Part shown: positions 11,576 through 23,654 of the stretch, piece by piece
How positions within the stretch are numbered: position 1 is the stretch's first letter
Layout of the letters: each line of letters starts with the position of its first letter
From: Cruorifilaria tuberocauda
Lineage: Eukaryota > Nematoda > Chromadorea > Rhabditida > Onchocercidae
Length of the DNA: 64,000 nt
NCBI GenBank assembly: GCA_013365365.1
Contig: JABVXU010000036.1
Span: 62,001-126,000, forward strand
Direction: 5' to 3'
The notes under the pieces: generated by a model
What the model was told of the DNA's origin: nothing
Databases searched by the model: none
What the model saw: the letters and a program-made list of their open reading frames with translations, nothing else
Program-made: the position numbers and the translations under genes

Positions 11576-14466
11576 ATGTTCGGCACAATGAATCATTATC
11601 CTGATGATTGGGATTATTAAAATTCACAATATACAGTCAGCCCACAAACTCGGTTATAATACTATTGCTATCATCTAATCATTACTTCTTTAGGAAGGTG
11701 GAAAGCTTATAAAACTAAATCAAAAAGTCCATTCCAATGGTCACTAATAGTATATGACAAATGGAAAATTTTTGGCGCCATTTTCAAAAAAGCGAAGTAA
11801 AACTTGTCACCGTCTCTTCAGGGACATAGTTTATCAAACCCTTTCCCGATCACGTCTTCCCACCTTTCTCTTTTTATCACTTCCCTCTCCCACCATTCTC
11901 TCGTAACTCTTCATTCCCTCACATGGCCATTATCACTTCACCGTATAGCTAAAATTCCAGTGACCTCAGAAGAATTTTCTCCTCACTTCATTTGAACATT
12001 TCTATTATGTCATAGGTCACGATTTCACATTTCATTTTCTTCAAATTAATAAAACTCGCAGTAGAAGAAATCATGACATAGCTGAAAAAGTACTGACAGA
12101 AGAGCATTTAGCATCATTATATCATCGTTGGAGTTATCAATGATATTCCAAATATTATCACTACTACTTTGATCATTTCGACCTAATTTCGAAGAAAAAG
12201 GACGATTAAATCAGGAAAAGACTTTAATTTTAATAGGACGTGAAAAGAGATTCTAGGAGACTTTCTGCCTTCCATTTTATGAGTCATACTTCGTTGTAGT
12301 TCACCGCACTTATCAAATACCATCAGAAGTAGAGATAAAAATAATATTGAGGAAGAATAATTTGGTTATTAAAGGAAGGGTTAGCAATTATTAATCGCAA
12401 CCATGTGATTAATAGTGTTATGAAAAGGAAGCTAAAACAGCAGATGGTACTTGCTTGAATCATCGTGCTGTGGATGCCGCATGGCAGATGTTGAAGAAAT
12501 GCAAATCAGGAATAGCTTGGCAAAGATCTTCAACGGTTGTACAAAAGGAAGCTCAAATGAACTCGATCTTTCTCTTCTAATGCTTGACATTTCAGGAGAC
12601 TTTCGAATTCCATTTTGATTGTGAAACAGAGAAGTTCACCAGATTATCAATCAAACATATCACTTAACCGGATATTAATAGAAATATTGAAGTTGTAAAT
12701 GATATGAAATTAATAATCATACACATAGTGGATAAATTCTCTTTCGTTTGCAATATTATAATAGTATGGGAGAGAATTTCAGTTTAAATTTGATTTGTAA
12801 GAAAGAGATAATTTTTCTGTGGGCAACAACTGTAATATTGACTGATATCGCAAGAATAACTGCGATGAATTACAGGAACTAACAATGAATAAATGAACTG
12901 AAACCGCAATAATCTATAATTTAATTGAAATAATCCAAACGGTATTCTCTCCTGTCAATTATAAATATTAATTTAACCTAAATTATGTGGAAAAAAGTAA
13001 GGAAAATAAGAGAAGTATATTAAAATTACTCATATAATTATGCCATAAGTTATTTTAAATAAAATAATAGTGAGAACCGATGACTTCTTCCCGACAATTA
13101 TGAATAGCGTAAAGTCACAGAGATAGCTTAGAGCAGAACCACATACGTATCGGAGCCTTTCGTTTTCAAATTGATGACTGGCATATTAACGCTTTTCTAA
13201 GGACAAGTATATAATTCATTCATTTCTGTCCTCTTCTATTTCTCGTCGATACACTGTAATGAAAATGGTACGACTTTATTGCTAACTTTGGAGTCTTTAA
13301 ATCAAAGCTTTTTCTTGAAACACTTAATGACTGTCTGTATACCACTGGATGTGATATATCATTAAATTAATTTTGGAAGTTCTCAAGGTTCAGATGAATT
13401 TCTCAACTGTAGGTTCCTGGAATCTTCTAAATAATATGACCAAAAGGACAGAATTAGAAACTATATTGTAAATGGAAATTTTTCAGGTTTTATTAAATGT
13501 TCAAACTGGCAGAATAAACAGTGGTACGATAGTAACAGTGATCAATGCAAGTCTGGGTGTAAAAATGGCTATATAGCATGATAACTGACAATGGACAGTT
13601 CTGGAGGGAAAAAAAAATGACAAGAGGAAAGCACTCCACAGAAGCTTGTACACAGACCCGGGTGAGAGTAACATTGTTTGACCAGAGATATCAATACCAT
13701 TACATTCGGCATCACCCATCGCTGAACCGAGCTGAGCTTTTCCTTTCCAAATCTTACTTTGTCCTCTTGGATTGCTCTATCTACTCTTAGCCATCAGATA
13801 AATATATTGTCACCTTGACATGTTTACAATGAGAGAAATAATGCATGCCAATTAATTCCACCCAATAAAAATCAGTTTAATCGTAATTACAATATCTAGG
13901 AATTCTGAAAATCAAAACCATTCCAAAATTTAATAGCATTAGAACTGTAAAATTCAACAATTCAACATAATTTGGTATCATTGGATTCAATGAGTGAGTC
14001 CAATGAAACTTTCAATAAGAGGAAAGTTTTTATTTCGATCGCAATACATTTCAAGTGCTATAAACAGGTAATATTAAATCAGAAAGGCTCGCTCAATTTT
14101 ATTTTGAAAAGATAAGGGTACAACTGACGAATTCTGGAATACAAAGAATCTCACGCTGGTCTTAATATTCCTCAAAATTTCAGGAAGATCCACTGTTTGT
14201 ACTAGAAATTCCATAGCGCTGAAAAAAATTAACAAATATCCAAATGTACATGACAAAGTTTGTTGTCTATCAGAAGAGGTAACTTTCAATACAATGCGAC
14301 AAAATTTTGAATGAATTAATGAATATAGCACATCTAATAAAAGAATAAATAATAAATTAAATAATAAAAGGAATATCCCTGGAAAAATTCGAAATAATTT
14401 GAAAATGGAGCTAAGATATTATAACGAGTTAATTATAATAAAGTTGACGCAACATCGAGTTCAGAT

Positions 14467-17400
14467 TCAACATGAGGACATCGTAGAGAAATCATCTTCT
14501 ACCACTAAAGTTAAAATTAAAAAAAATAATACCTGTAACACCGCACCAAAGAAAACACCAGCAACCAGAAATGAAATACGAATAAGCCAATTAGGAAGTG
14601 AATTGGGCAATGGACGTCTCCGTTCTATTAACAATTTAAGATATTTGAATTTTTTGTCCGTAAATGGTGGATATCGCATACTAGAATAAATAACGCAGTA
14701 CGCTCTACAATGTTTGTGATTGACGGTTGTTAATGTATAATATAATAACGATTATAATATGAAAATTTTATAACGATTTTAGAACATCATATTGTTAGAG
14801 GCTGAGGAAAAGATTAATAAAAAATTTTGCTCCGTACAACTCTCAGAAGAAAAATAAAAAACTTTTGTAAAAAACTTTTTGTAAAAACTTACGCAAACAA
14901 TGCGTCAGCAAAGAAACCCCTTATCAGAAGTGCTTTCTGATTACTGAATGTGTCAAAACCAAATTTTCCGCGATATCTGCCCATACCACTTTGGCCTACA
15001 CCGCCAAATGGAAGTGTATCAACTGTAAATATATAAATTCGGAAGCAACATGAAGAATAGAGTAAATCTAATAAGATGAATATGAAAATAGAGGGATCTT
15101 TTTCCTTATTTATTAAGCCTAGTAACATACTTAATATAACTTACTGATAAACTGAAATGTAACATCATTCACAGTAACAGAACCACTTGAAGTTTCGGCA
15201 TATAGCTGCCTCATTTTCTTTTCAGACCTAGTAAAAAGATAGACAGTAAGTGGTTTTTCCTTTGATCGAACAAAATTGATTGCCTCATCGAAACCATTGG
15301 TAGTAACAATCGGCAAGATGGGTCCAAATATCTAAAGACACATTAAATTTATTCATTAAAAATTTGCTCAACAAAGTATAAAATAAGAAATTTTATTCTA
15401 ACGACCGAGAAATGGAAAGAGAATAAGAAAAAGCTTACTTCATCCTCCATTAACACATCATCCGCGGAAACAGCAATTATAATTGGAGGAATAAATAAGT
15501 CACTACGATTAAGCTCACCACCTTTGTACAAAATTTGCCCGTTGCTGCGAGCAAGCAAACTGGATAATCTACTGGAAAACAACAGAAAAATAAAAGGCAA
15601 GTATCAAAACCGACTAAATTTTTCTATAAAGTTTACGAACAATGACTGTTTCATTATAATAACACACTCAAAGTGCTTTTCATTGATGATTCGGCTATAA
15701 TCGTCGCTTTTTTCAGGTTCCGAACCATAAAATTCTTTTAATCGTTGGACGAATTCATTTACTAGTGTTGTTTTCAGTGTTTCCGTAACGAGAACATAAT
15801 CCGGTGCAATACAAGTTTGTCCACAATTGGTCCATTTTCCCCAGACAATACGTCGAGAGCTTACTTCCAGATTTGTATCACTTTCTACGATCACTGGACT
15901 AAATAAGATAAAAACACAGTTTGGAGTCAAGCATCGACAACCGTTAGCCATAATATCATAACCAACTTAAAATAAAAACAAACGAAAGCACATTACTCCA
16001 ATTAGAAGAATCCCAAGGAAAACTAATTTTCTTTTACACCTCGCTAACTTTCCAAGAAAAAACTAATAAAGATTCAACTTTTTTTCTCTAAACAACTTTC
16101 TCACAAGATGATTATCCTCATAAATCAAAACGCATGACATAAGAAAAGTAATGCAAAAATCTGTTTTCAACCGAAAAAGCTACTTTCTCAAAGTACAAAC
16201 CCTTGAAGTTATGATCTAAATGAACGAAAAACCACATCCTCTTTGAAATAGTATACATGTTTAGTAAGCTGAAATTTACAAAAAAATATTTATGAGATGA
16301 ACTAATTTCTGTAGTAAAATTCATTTGAGAGAGCTGAATAAATAAATAAAGTTTCCAAGGAACCTTTTTCCGCCCAGTTCAAGTGTGACTGGTGTAAGAT
16401 GCTGCGCAGCTGCTGTCATAATAACCTTAGCAACAAGGGAATTTCCTGTATACAAGATATGATCAAACTTCTCCTTCAAGAGATTCGTCGTTTGAGCAAT
16501 GCCACCATTCACAAATGCCAAAAACCGCTGCAATTTTCCTGCATTTAAATATAGAACTCTAGAATTCAATAACGTTATTACAATGACAATTCACATAGAA
16601 ACAAATTATTGTTCCTTATTTACTTTAAAAATTTTTTTACTTTAAAAGACTCACCGAATCGAAAAAGTGTGAAAAAAGATCATGTAAAGCTGCGGAAGTA
16701 AAAGGTGCATATTCGGATGGTTTAACTATTATCGTGTTACCTAAAACTTGTAGAAATAAATAAAAAGATACTGCTTATAATTCTGGAAAAATCACTACAT
16801 TAAATGTCTTTAAAGAAAAACATCAATATAAAAACAAAAGCATAAGATTCAATATCCAAACATATTCAATAACTCACCAGCGGCCATCGCTGCAACTAGA
16901 GGTAATAAAACGAGGCCCAGTGGATAATTCCAAGGAGCAATGATAAGGACCACACCTAATGGTTCTTTGATGATGGCTACGGTGTCCAGAAGTGACAAGA
17001 AAGTTTTCTCGACCTAAAAGTTCTGATAATTTCACAGGAGAAATATCTAGCTATCGAACATTGCTTCCAAAATATCTTGTCATCCTAATCATTTTGAGAT
17101 TCATAACTTACTGGTTCGGGTGAACTCCACTTTTTCAAATTATCCAGCATGTAATCGATCTCAACGAAAACAGGACTTAGTTCCATGCTGTGCGTTAATT
17201 TTGATGACTGAAACGGCTGACATGTTTAGAAGATATGAATTGAAAAGTTTTTTATAGTAGGTGGATAACATGCCGACCAACGATAAAAATCATGAAACAT
17301 GAAAATGATGATACTGAAAGTTTCAGCAGATAATTTTTCAGCTTCCTTTGATATTTTTACTAGTATTTCAGGATTTTTTCCAGCTGGAAACATCCCGTTA

Positions 17401-17923
17401 TATGATGGTTTCTAAAGGAGATCTTTTTGAAATTAATACAAGACAAAAAAGCTTCAAACAAAATAAGCAAACGTATGTTATGAGAAAAATTGAAATATTT
17501 GGGTGGAAAAAAAAGAACTTACGAAATTGATTTTGTCTTTTAAATCAGTTGAAGAGTTTTGAAGTATGTTACATTTCAAAGCTTACTCGTCTAAGATCGT
17601 TGTACACAGCTTTGGTAAGAACATCACCCTCTTCAATTAGAAGTCGCTTGAGGTTTAGAAGTTGTTTTCGGCGGTGTTCCAGTTTAGCAGTAACCCCCGT
17701 AAAATAATAGGCTCGCTGTTTTTCTACCAACTGTAACAAAGAAAAGCAAAAAAATCCGACGAAAGATAACGAAAAGCCAAGCTTTGACTAGAATTAAGAA
17801 CACAAATTATTCCCAATTTTTTGAAAATTGTCAAGAGGAAGATAACCTAACGATAATCTTGTAACACATTATCAATGCCACTACCTGGTGATAGGGAGCA
17901 TCTTGATTGGTTGTTGTTGCCAT
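14467..17923 (-). CDS. alh-4: Membrane-anchored class-3 aldehyde dehydrogenase (ALDH3A2-like)
   Basis: Eleven phase-consistent exons: 17923-17885, 17730-17587, 17207-17112, 17013-16878, 16740-16655, 16527-16364, 15898-15668, 15571-15439, 15331-15145, 15022-14893, 14680-14467; 519 residues. It should oxidise long-chain fatty aldehydes to acids with NAD(P)+. Visible motifs: PWNYP at about 120-124, NTIIVKPSE at 140-148, general base Glu217 in LELGGK, nucleophile Cys251 in [24 protein letters not shown]. The tail after MRYPPF is basic and then hydrophobic (about 481-510), the C-terminal anchor typical of microsomal fatty aldehyde dehydrogenase. The catalytic spacing matches ALDH3 with a constant offset of eight residues, so the enzyme looks intact. 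The exon ending at 16364 uses a GTTCCT donor. Assignment to alh-4 rather than a paralog is inferred from the anchored tail. Confidence 0.95.
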
Positions 17924-17955
17924 AAAGTGCTTTCTCTATAGGGATTACTTCAACG

Positions 17956-17982
17956 ACACGCCACAGCGTGTTCCTGAAAAAG
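17956..17982 (-). promoter_or_regulatory. 5' splice acceptor and short hairpin in the ALDH leader
   Basis: A TCTTTTTCAG acceptor (AG at 17974-17975) precedes the ALDH ATG by about 50 nt and is a candidate spliced-leader site. Directly after it, 17956-17971 is a perfect 6-bp inverted repeat (ACACGC / GCGTGT) with a 4-nt loop that would lie in the mature 5' UTR. Confidence 0.4.
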
Positions 17983-18480
17983 AGGAATTGCAGTAGCTCA
18001 ACTCATTTTTCTCTTGCACACCTGAGAAATCCAGGTTAAAAGCCATATTGATTGAAAAGAAAATATCAGGTATTTCTCTCCCTCCCCTTCTCTCCTACCG
18101 CATAACTCCCTTTGACTTGTGAACAAAATAAAATCACTATACGAATGAAGAGGAAGACTCTCATTATAAAATTAACAATAATGACGTTACGATGACTGAA
18201 AAGACTAAAGGAATGAAGGAGGTTACGAGGGATTGCATACGCTTCGGTTAGCATTTAAGGAAAAAGAAGAGATCTGGTAGAGAAAAGCGGCTTCATTTCC
18301 TGGGAGATCGAGAATCGGATTTTTGTTGTAAGTTTACCCATTTGTTTCGAGAATATAATTATGCTTAGAATGATATGGATAGGTTAATGTCAACCAGGAA
18401 ATGTAATCAAGGATCTCCTCCATAACACGATGTTAGTGCTAATTTTAAGCCCTTAGCTGTTTGTTCTTCTGGTATCATAT
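17983..18480. other. Upstream region of the ALDH gene
   Basis: AT-rich sequence with no supported exon on either strand. It probably includes the outron and promoter of the ALDH gene, but no motif can be named. Confidence 0.4.
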
Positions 18481-18485
18481 GTTAT

Positions 18486-20760
18486 ATGATTGTTTGTTTT
18501 ATTATCTGTTTTAACAAAAAGAACAAAATCATTTCGGACGCTAAGTTCAAACTATTCCTGGAAAAATTAGTCGAAGGAACAACAAGAAGTAATGGAAATA
18601 ACGAGAAGTTAATTGAGCATAAGCCAAATCTAAAGATACGAAGCACTAATGAAAAGATTTCTGCCTTAGCTGTAGTCGAATAATCTCAAATAAATAGTTT
18701 AAATTGATACAAAGTTAAAAGGAAGATCTACAAGTGATAATACAAAGAGACCTTGCTTCTATTGTAATAATGATAATTAGGGTGATAAACTTAATGTTTA
18801 CCTACCCCATTCTTAAACAACGAATAGAACAATAAAAACAATATTTTCCCTAATTGTTTGATAAAAAAACAATATTTGCCCAAATTGCCTTTAATTAGGA
18901 TATAAAAGGAAGCATTCATATTTCCATTTCAATGAAACTCATAACGGTGCACTGAGTTACGGCAAATGACATGCAACGTTGACGCCCAAAATGCTGGACC
19001 AATCAAAAATAAAATGAATTCAATAATTACTGCCAATTCAGTGATCGAATAAAAGATCCACAAGACAAAGAAATATTATTATTCTTACGCAGAAAAATTA
19101 AACTAATCAATCGAAGACACAGAAATCCAAGCGTCTATGTGATTCAGCATCACTCTACAATTCATTTATGCCTTATTTAGAACGTGTTTTACATGCCTTA
19201 TAAAAAGTAAAAATCAAAGTAAGAACTGGAAGAAAGGGAACAATAATTGAAGCTTCACGAATCAATTAAAAGTAGTTGAACTAATGTAGATAATTACTTC
19301 GTGTTCAGTTAGATGGTCCAAAAGGATTCGATATATTTATCGGAGCTAATTATTCAAATTTATTCAGTTAAAAAAACTAAAAACTTGGAGTTAAGATTTT
19401 CTTTGCACCACGTGAAAGTTGGACTTATCTAAGTGGAAGTGGATATAAAAATAAACTCCATTGCTCCAATACAGTATTGTCCAAAAAAGAAACATTCAAC
19501 AAATAAAATATTTTCCCATAAAACTTAGAAATTATGAGCATTGGGGAAAAGAATCACCATGATTAAAGAAAAAGAAACTAACCAATTACAATCAAAATTT
19601 AAATTTACGAAGACAAGGAAATTTTGAAAATTCAATTAATGATGTTCAAAGAACCAATAGAAGAGATTAAACAGGAATCAGCCCTCGAAATGAAAATACA
19701 CGAAACGATAAATTCAAACAGAAATGTCAAATAAGTCAATTTAATAATAAAAAGCTTATTGCTAATAACCGTTTCTATAATGCAAGTTCAGGAACGTTAG
19801 CGAAAAATCCAGTGCTCCTACTAAAGTTCCAGAAAGATAGAATTGCGATAAAATCTTAAATCAAAATATTAGCTAACACATACGCTTATTGACAACAAAG
19901 TGCAGCAATGCCACAAAAGGTATGTACTGCGGCATTTTTTAGATTATCATTACTAATGATTTCTGACCAAGTAATCATCGCAACATCTTCAGAATTATGC
20001 AGAACTCAGAAGGAAATTTAAGGAACTCCTTTAAATCAAATTTTTCTCTACAAATAGATAAGAAATCAGAATATGCAATACTTCATCGATGATCAGAAAT
20101 TAGAAGTTAATCGGTGATAAACTTTGTATTAATGAAGAAAGAAATATTCTTCTATGATGGAAGAGCGTTAATATCTGATTTTGACAACACTGAGCATTGC
20201 ATTGCTCGAATAGAAAAATGCATTACAATGCAATACATAGAATGAGACAGAAACAACCAAACTTGGCTACTTTGCTGGTGTCGAGGAATTGACAGTTTTG
20301 ATATATACGGAATCACCTTATTATGGATAAGTTACAAATTCCATTTGTTTTTATTGTAGAAAATGAAACATTAAAACAACAAATAGTGAACTTTTTAATC
20401 CATATTCAATGAAAAGTGATATCATTATTGATATGAGAAACGTGGAGTATATAACCAAGATTATTAATTTAAGAATAAACGAATGATCCAGAAAATGTTA
20501 GTTTCAAGTCCCTTTAACACTTTCAACGAGAATTCAAGCAACTCAACATAGTATGCCAAAGAAAGTGCCAAAACCGAAATAATCTGTTATTATTGACTGA
20601 GTGATTGTAAAACTCATCAGATAATTACACATTAACTGCGAAATCGTTCTCACAAAGAAATGATATAATAAAAAGTAACTGCAGAAAAACTACTAATCGA
20701 TTCTTCAAATCAGGGAATTTTGACTTAAAAATTGTTGAATTTGAAAATGAAAGAATCAAT
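18486..20760 (+). mobile_element. Decayed BEL/Pao-like LTR retrotransposon body
   Basis: Plus-strand translations in shifting frames follow the order of a BEL/Pao polyprotein. Seen in order: a zinc-knuckle-like segment near 18750 (RPCFYC, with the later Cys lost); a second near 18890-18960 (THNGALS, Cys positions lost); a protease-like segment near 19310-19370 (FDIFIGANYSNLF); WTYLSGSGY near 19420; a reverse-transcriptase-like piece near 19810-19855 (LLKFQKDRIAIKS); and FDIYGITLLWISYK near 20300. Stops and frameshifts interrupt every part, so nothing is translatable. No LTR pair or target-site duplication was found by eye and the borders are approximate. The family call is inferred from motif order; any one motif alone would be weak. 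Confidence 0.55.
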
Positions 20761-22953
20761 GCAGAATTGGAGATATTAACCCAAAAGCAAGAAACAACTC
20801 TCGCGAACGAAGGGCAGAGCTTCTTTTGCAAGAAATACATATAAAAAAGAGGAACAGAATTTACTACACATTAGAATTTAATCAGGAAAAAACAATTTTC
20901 AATAATATCAACTGTAATGATTACCATCAAAACAAAATTCATTCAGCCTATTTTGTGTCTGTCATGTGATGAAACATAGAATCAAGAAATTGTTGTTTCC
21001 TTATAGATTTACTAATCCTTTACAAAAAAAGGGACAAGAAACATTTTCTTTCCGAAGACGCCAACTCTCTTAGTTCATAATACTACAAACACCAAAATAA
21101 TTTATGATAAAAACTTTAATTAATTAATTTTTGCTGTGGAAATATTTTTCACTGAAGTAATTCATCGCATAAATTGTAATTTAATAAATGTTACAATGTT
21201 CGATAAAGTAAAACATTTAGCTAATTCTCATTCTTTTTTCAATTCACATGCAATATTTCCGGTCTGATAGCCTGTAACCAGCTCTTTATACATTTCTCCT
21301 TTTTATGCTCATATGGTCGTTATCAGAATGTCTTCATTGTAAACCGCTGCTTCCTCTTCCTCCTCTCTTTCCCTCTTTATGTATAAATTTTCAATTTCGA
21401 GTGTCGCTTTTATAGTTTAGCTGCCTAGCTTAAGATATGTTCATTCAGTACCTGACATACTTAAGGATTAGTTACCTCTAACATTTGTTGTTAATCAACA
21501 AAACTGATTTAAACTTAATTTCTGAACAACTTGTGCAGCCGAGACCCTAGTTAAATAACTAAACTATCTATAAAACACATGAACACAAAACTAATTTATT
21601 GCTTCATCCCACCAGTTACTTGGAAGTTAAAAACGGTTGAATTCCTTATCAGGAAAGCGTAATATTAATAATAAAAGACAAACAGTAATTTTTCGTAGTT
21701 CAAGAGCAACTTATGGCGAACAACGAAATACATATATTGTACTTATAAATTTTCTATATTATAATGATCTATGTAAATTTTCAATCTCTGAATATTTGTT
21801 CCATTCACTTCTCATGTGGAAGGAATAGATTTTCAGAAATGTTTATAATTTGTTTCGATATGATGCTGATTTAAAACCTTATCTTATTCTTTCGGATTTT
21901 ACAACTATGAAAATTTTCTAGAGACCAATCATCAGCAGAAGCACATCGTATGGTGGCATTCTTCGACATTTGCGTTGGAATTTTTTAACGGAATTCCTTA
22001 ATAAGACTTTTAGCGGAGCACTGAAGAACTTCAGATGTACGAGATCTCTAAAGATGAAACAAATCATTGCTTTTGTGATTGATTTCGATTCATGAATAGA
22101 GTTGAAGGTAGCGATGTTCCTTTATTGGTGAAAACGGTTCGTCTTTATCATGATAATAATGACAAAAAATGTCAATAAAGAGGTGCAAAATAAAACTAAT
22201 ATCAGTGGAGGAGAGGAGTAAGAAAAATCTAAAGTTGATTCTGTGAAAGGATAACACATATACAGCAAAATGTACTAAGATGGAATTTTTTCGAATCAGG
22301 GAAGAACTGCTATCCTTCTTGTATAAATGTATGGGAATTGTAGTTGTTCAGTGATCAAGACGAAGTTGATTGAAATACGTACAAAGTGTGATTAGTTGCA
22401 CAGTGCATCCTTCTATCGGTCTGATATATTGGTTGCATTCGGTAAGAAAGAATTGCTGAATTAAGTTGCAATAAGTGAAGGAAACAAATATGAAAAGACA
22501 ACAGTGCTTAGTTACTTTGAAAATCATTGGACAAAATGTGATGGAGAAAGACCTGTTATAACTAAATTATTTAAAAACGTTGAAGTTATGTAGGGAAATA
22601 TTTGAGAAAAAGAAATTATTCATTGAAGATTCCTGTCTTTCATATATAGATATCAATCTACACATTAGATGATACTGTTAAAAGGGTGTATTTCTACTGG
22701 ACTATGGGAATAGGGAGTTGAAAATTTTGAGAAGTGTGTGTGGAACGACAGAACCTTTCAAATCATCAGATCTTATCGTAGTTCAGGGAAGAATTATTGA
22801 AGAAAATACAAAACTCATAAACATATCTATATACTGCAGTTCTAGTAAGCATAACTGACAATATTTAGGACAAATAATACTTCACTTCTTGGATGATAAC
22901 AATATAAGTATATTTAATGGATATGCTTAATCACCGTAGATGTATTGCTCATT
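20761..22953. other. Region without a supported gene
   Basis: AT-rich with scattered short open frames. A plus-strand frame at about 21921-22094 behind a TTTTCTAG acceptor, and another at about 22683-22858 with a DYGN motif, are coding-like but isolated (see findings). Part of the left end may be the tail of the retrotransposon remnant. Confidence 0.4.
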
Positions 22954-23640
22954 TCAAAATTGCATCCCAGGTTCCGTGAAGGTTGCCCCGAAATCGACAC
23001 CAGCACTCATTATTGCAAATATTATCAAACAAAAGATGTTAAGGAAAACTATTCCACCAATAATTATGCAAGCCGTTGTGGGTGAACCTTCTAATGAACA
23101 ACAATAGCATCTGAAAGCAATTTTTTAGAAAATTCAATTTGAAACGGAATTCAGATAGTAAAGTTGAAACTTAGAGAAAGCAACAAAAATGATAATTATT
23201 AAATATAAGAGGAAATAAAACACTTTCATTATTATAATATAGCTTTTTGATTCTAAATAGAACAAATGTTTGCTACTAAATCTCTACAAAATTATCTATT
23301 GGAATGAATATTATTTACTCGTCCTCTTTAAGGCCTGCTTTGATCATTTTTCTGGCACGTCGTTTCATTCGTTCCTTTCTAGTTAGATTCTTTTTATCTG
23401 TGCCATACATCGATATGTCATACATCGATATATTACCCACATCTCCTACTGTCTACAGATGGCATATATGATCGATATTTTTAGGGATGCAATATTTGCA
23501 GATAGCTATTTCATTCTTATATTTCTTGTATTCGTAACGTTTTTGAGTAAAAGATGCTTGACGCATTTTTCAAATTGGAAAATAATGTTAATTAAAAAAA
23601 AAAACAAATACCAAAAATCGTTGCTTACCGTGTCTCCCAT
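22954..23640 (-). CDS. Unrecognised 100-residue single-pass membrane protein
   Basis: Three exons: 23640-23629, 23452-23319, 23110-22954. All junctions match: ACG|GTAAGC into phase 0, then GA|GTAAAT into a one-base start that restores Glu. The N-terminal 48 residues are hydrophilic and end in a strongly basic segment (KERMKRRARKMIK). A Cys motif ECYCC follows, then a hydrophobic stretch of about 23 residues (about 64-86) and a short acidic tail ending TEPGMQF. The basic stretch before the membrane segment suggests a cytosolic N-terminus, and the Cys cluster could be palmitoylated; both are inference. Residues 13-20 contain a near-duplicate (ISMYD/ISMYG) from a short tandem DNA repeat. I chose the ATG 7 nt after a TTTTCAG acceptor. 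I do not recognise a family. Confidence 0.7.
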
Positions 23641-23647
23641 CACGGAA

Positions 23648-23654
23648 CTGAAAA
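23648..23654 (-). promoter_or_regulatory. Putative spliced-leader acceptor
   Basis: TTTTCAG on the minus strand ends 7 nt before the ATG of the small membrane protein. With so short a leader, trans-splicing is the likelier use. Confidence 0.45.

Larger units (their letters stand above)
11304..14466. other. Intergenic region
   Basis: No gene supported. It contains an (ATT/ATA)-rich low-complexity run at 11450-11575, a pair of diverged similar segments at about 12256-12325 and 12592-12660, and overlapping open frames on both strands near 13500-13790 that show no splice-compatible partners. Confidence 0.45.

Noticed and set aside
13501..13790. Overlapping open frames on both strands
   Set aside because: No splice-compatible exons, no signal or domain, and each frame is the shadow of the other.
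14399..14689. 96-codon plus-strand open frame
   Set aside because: It is antisense to the last exon of the ALDH gene.
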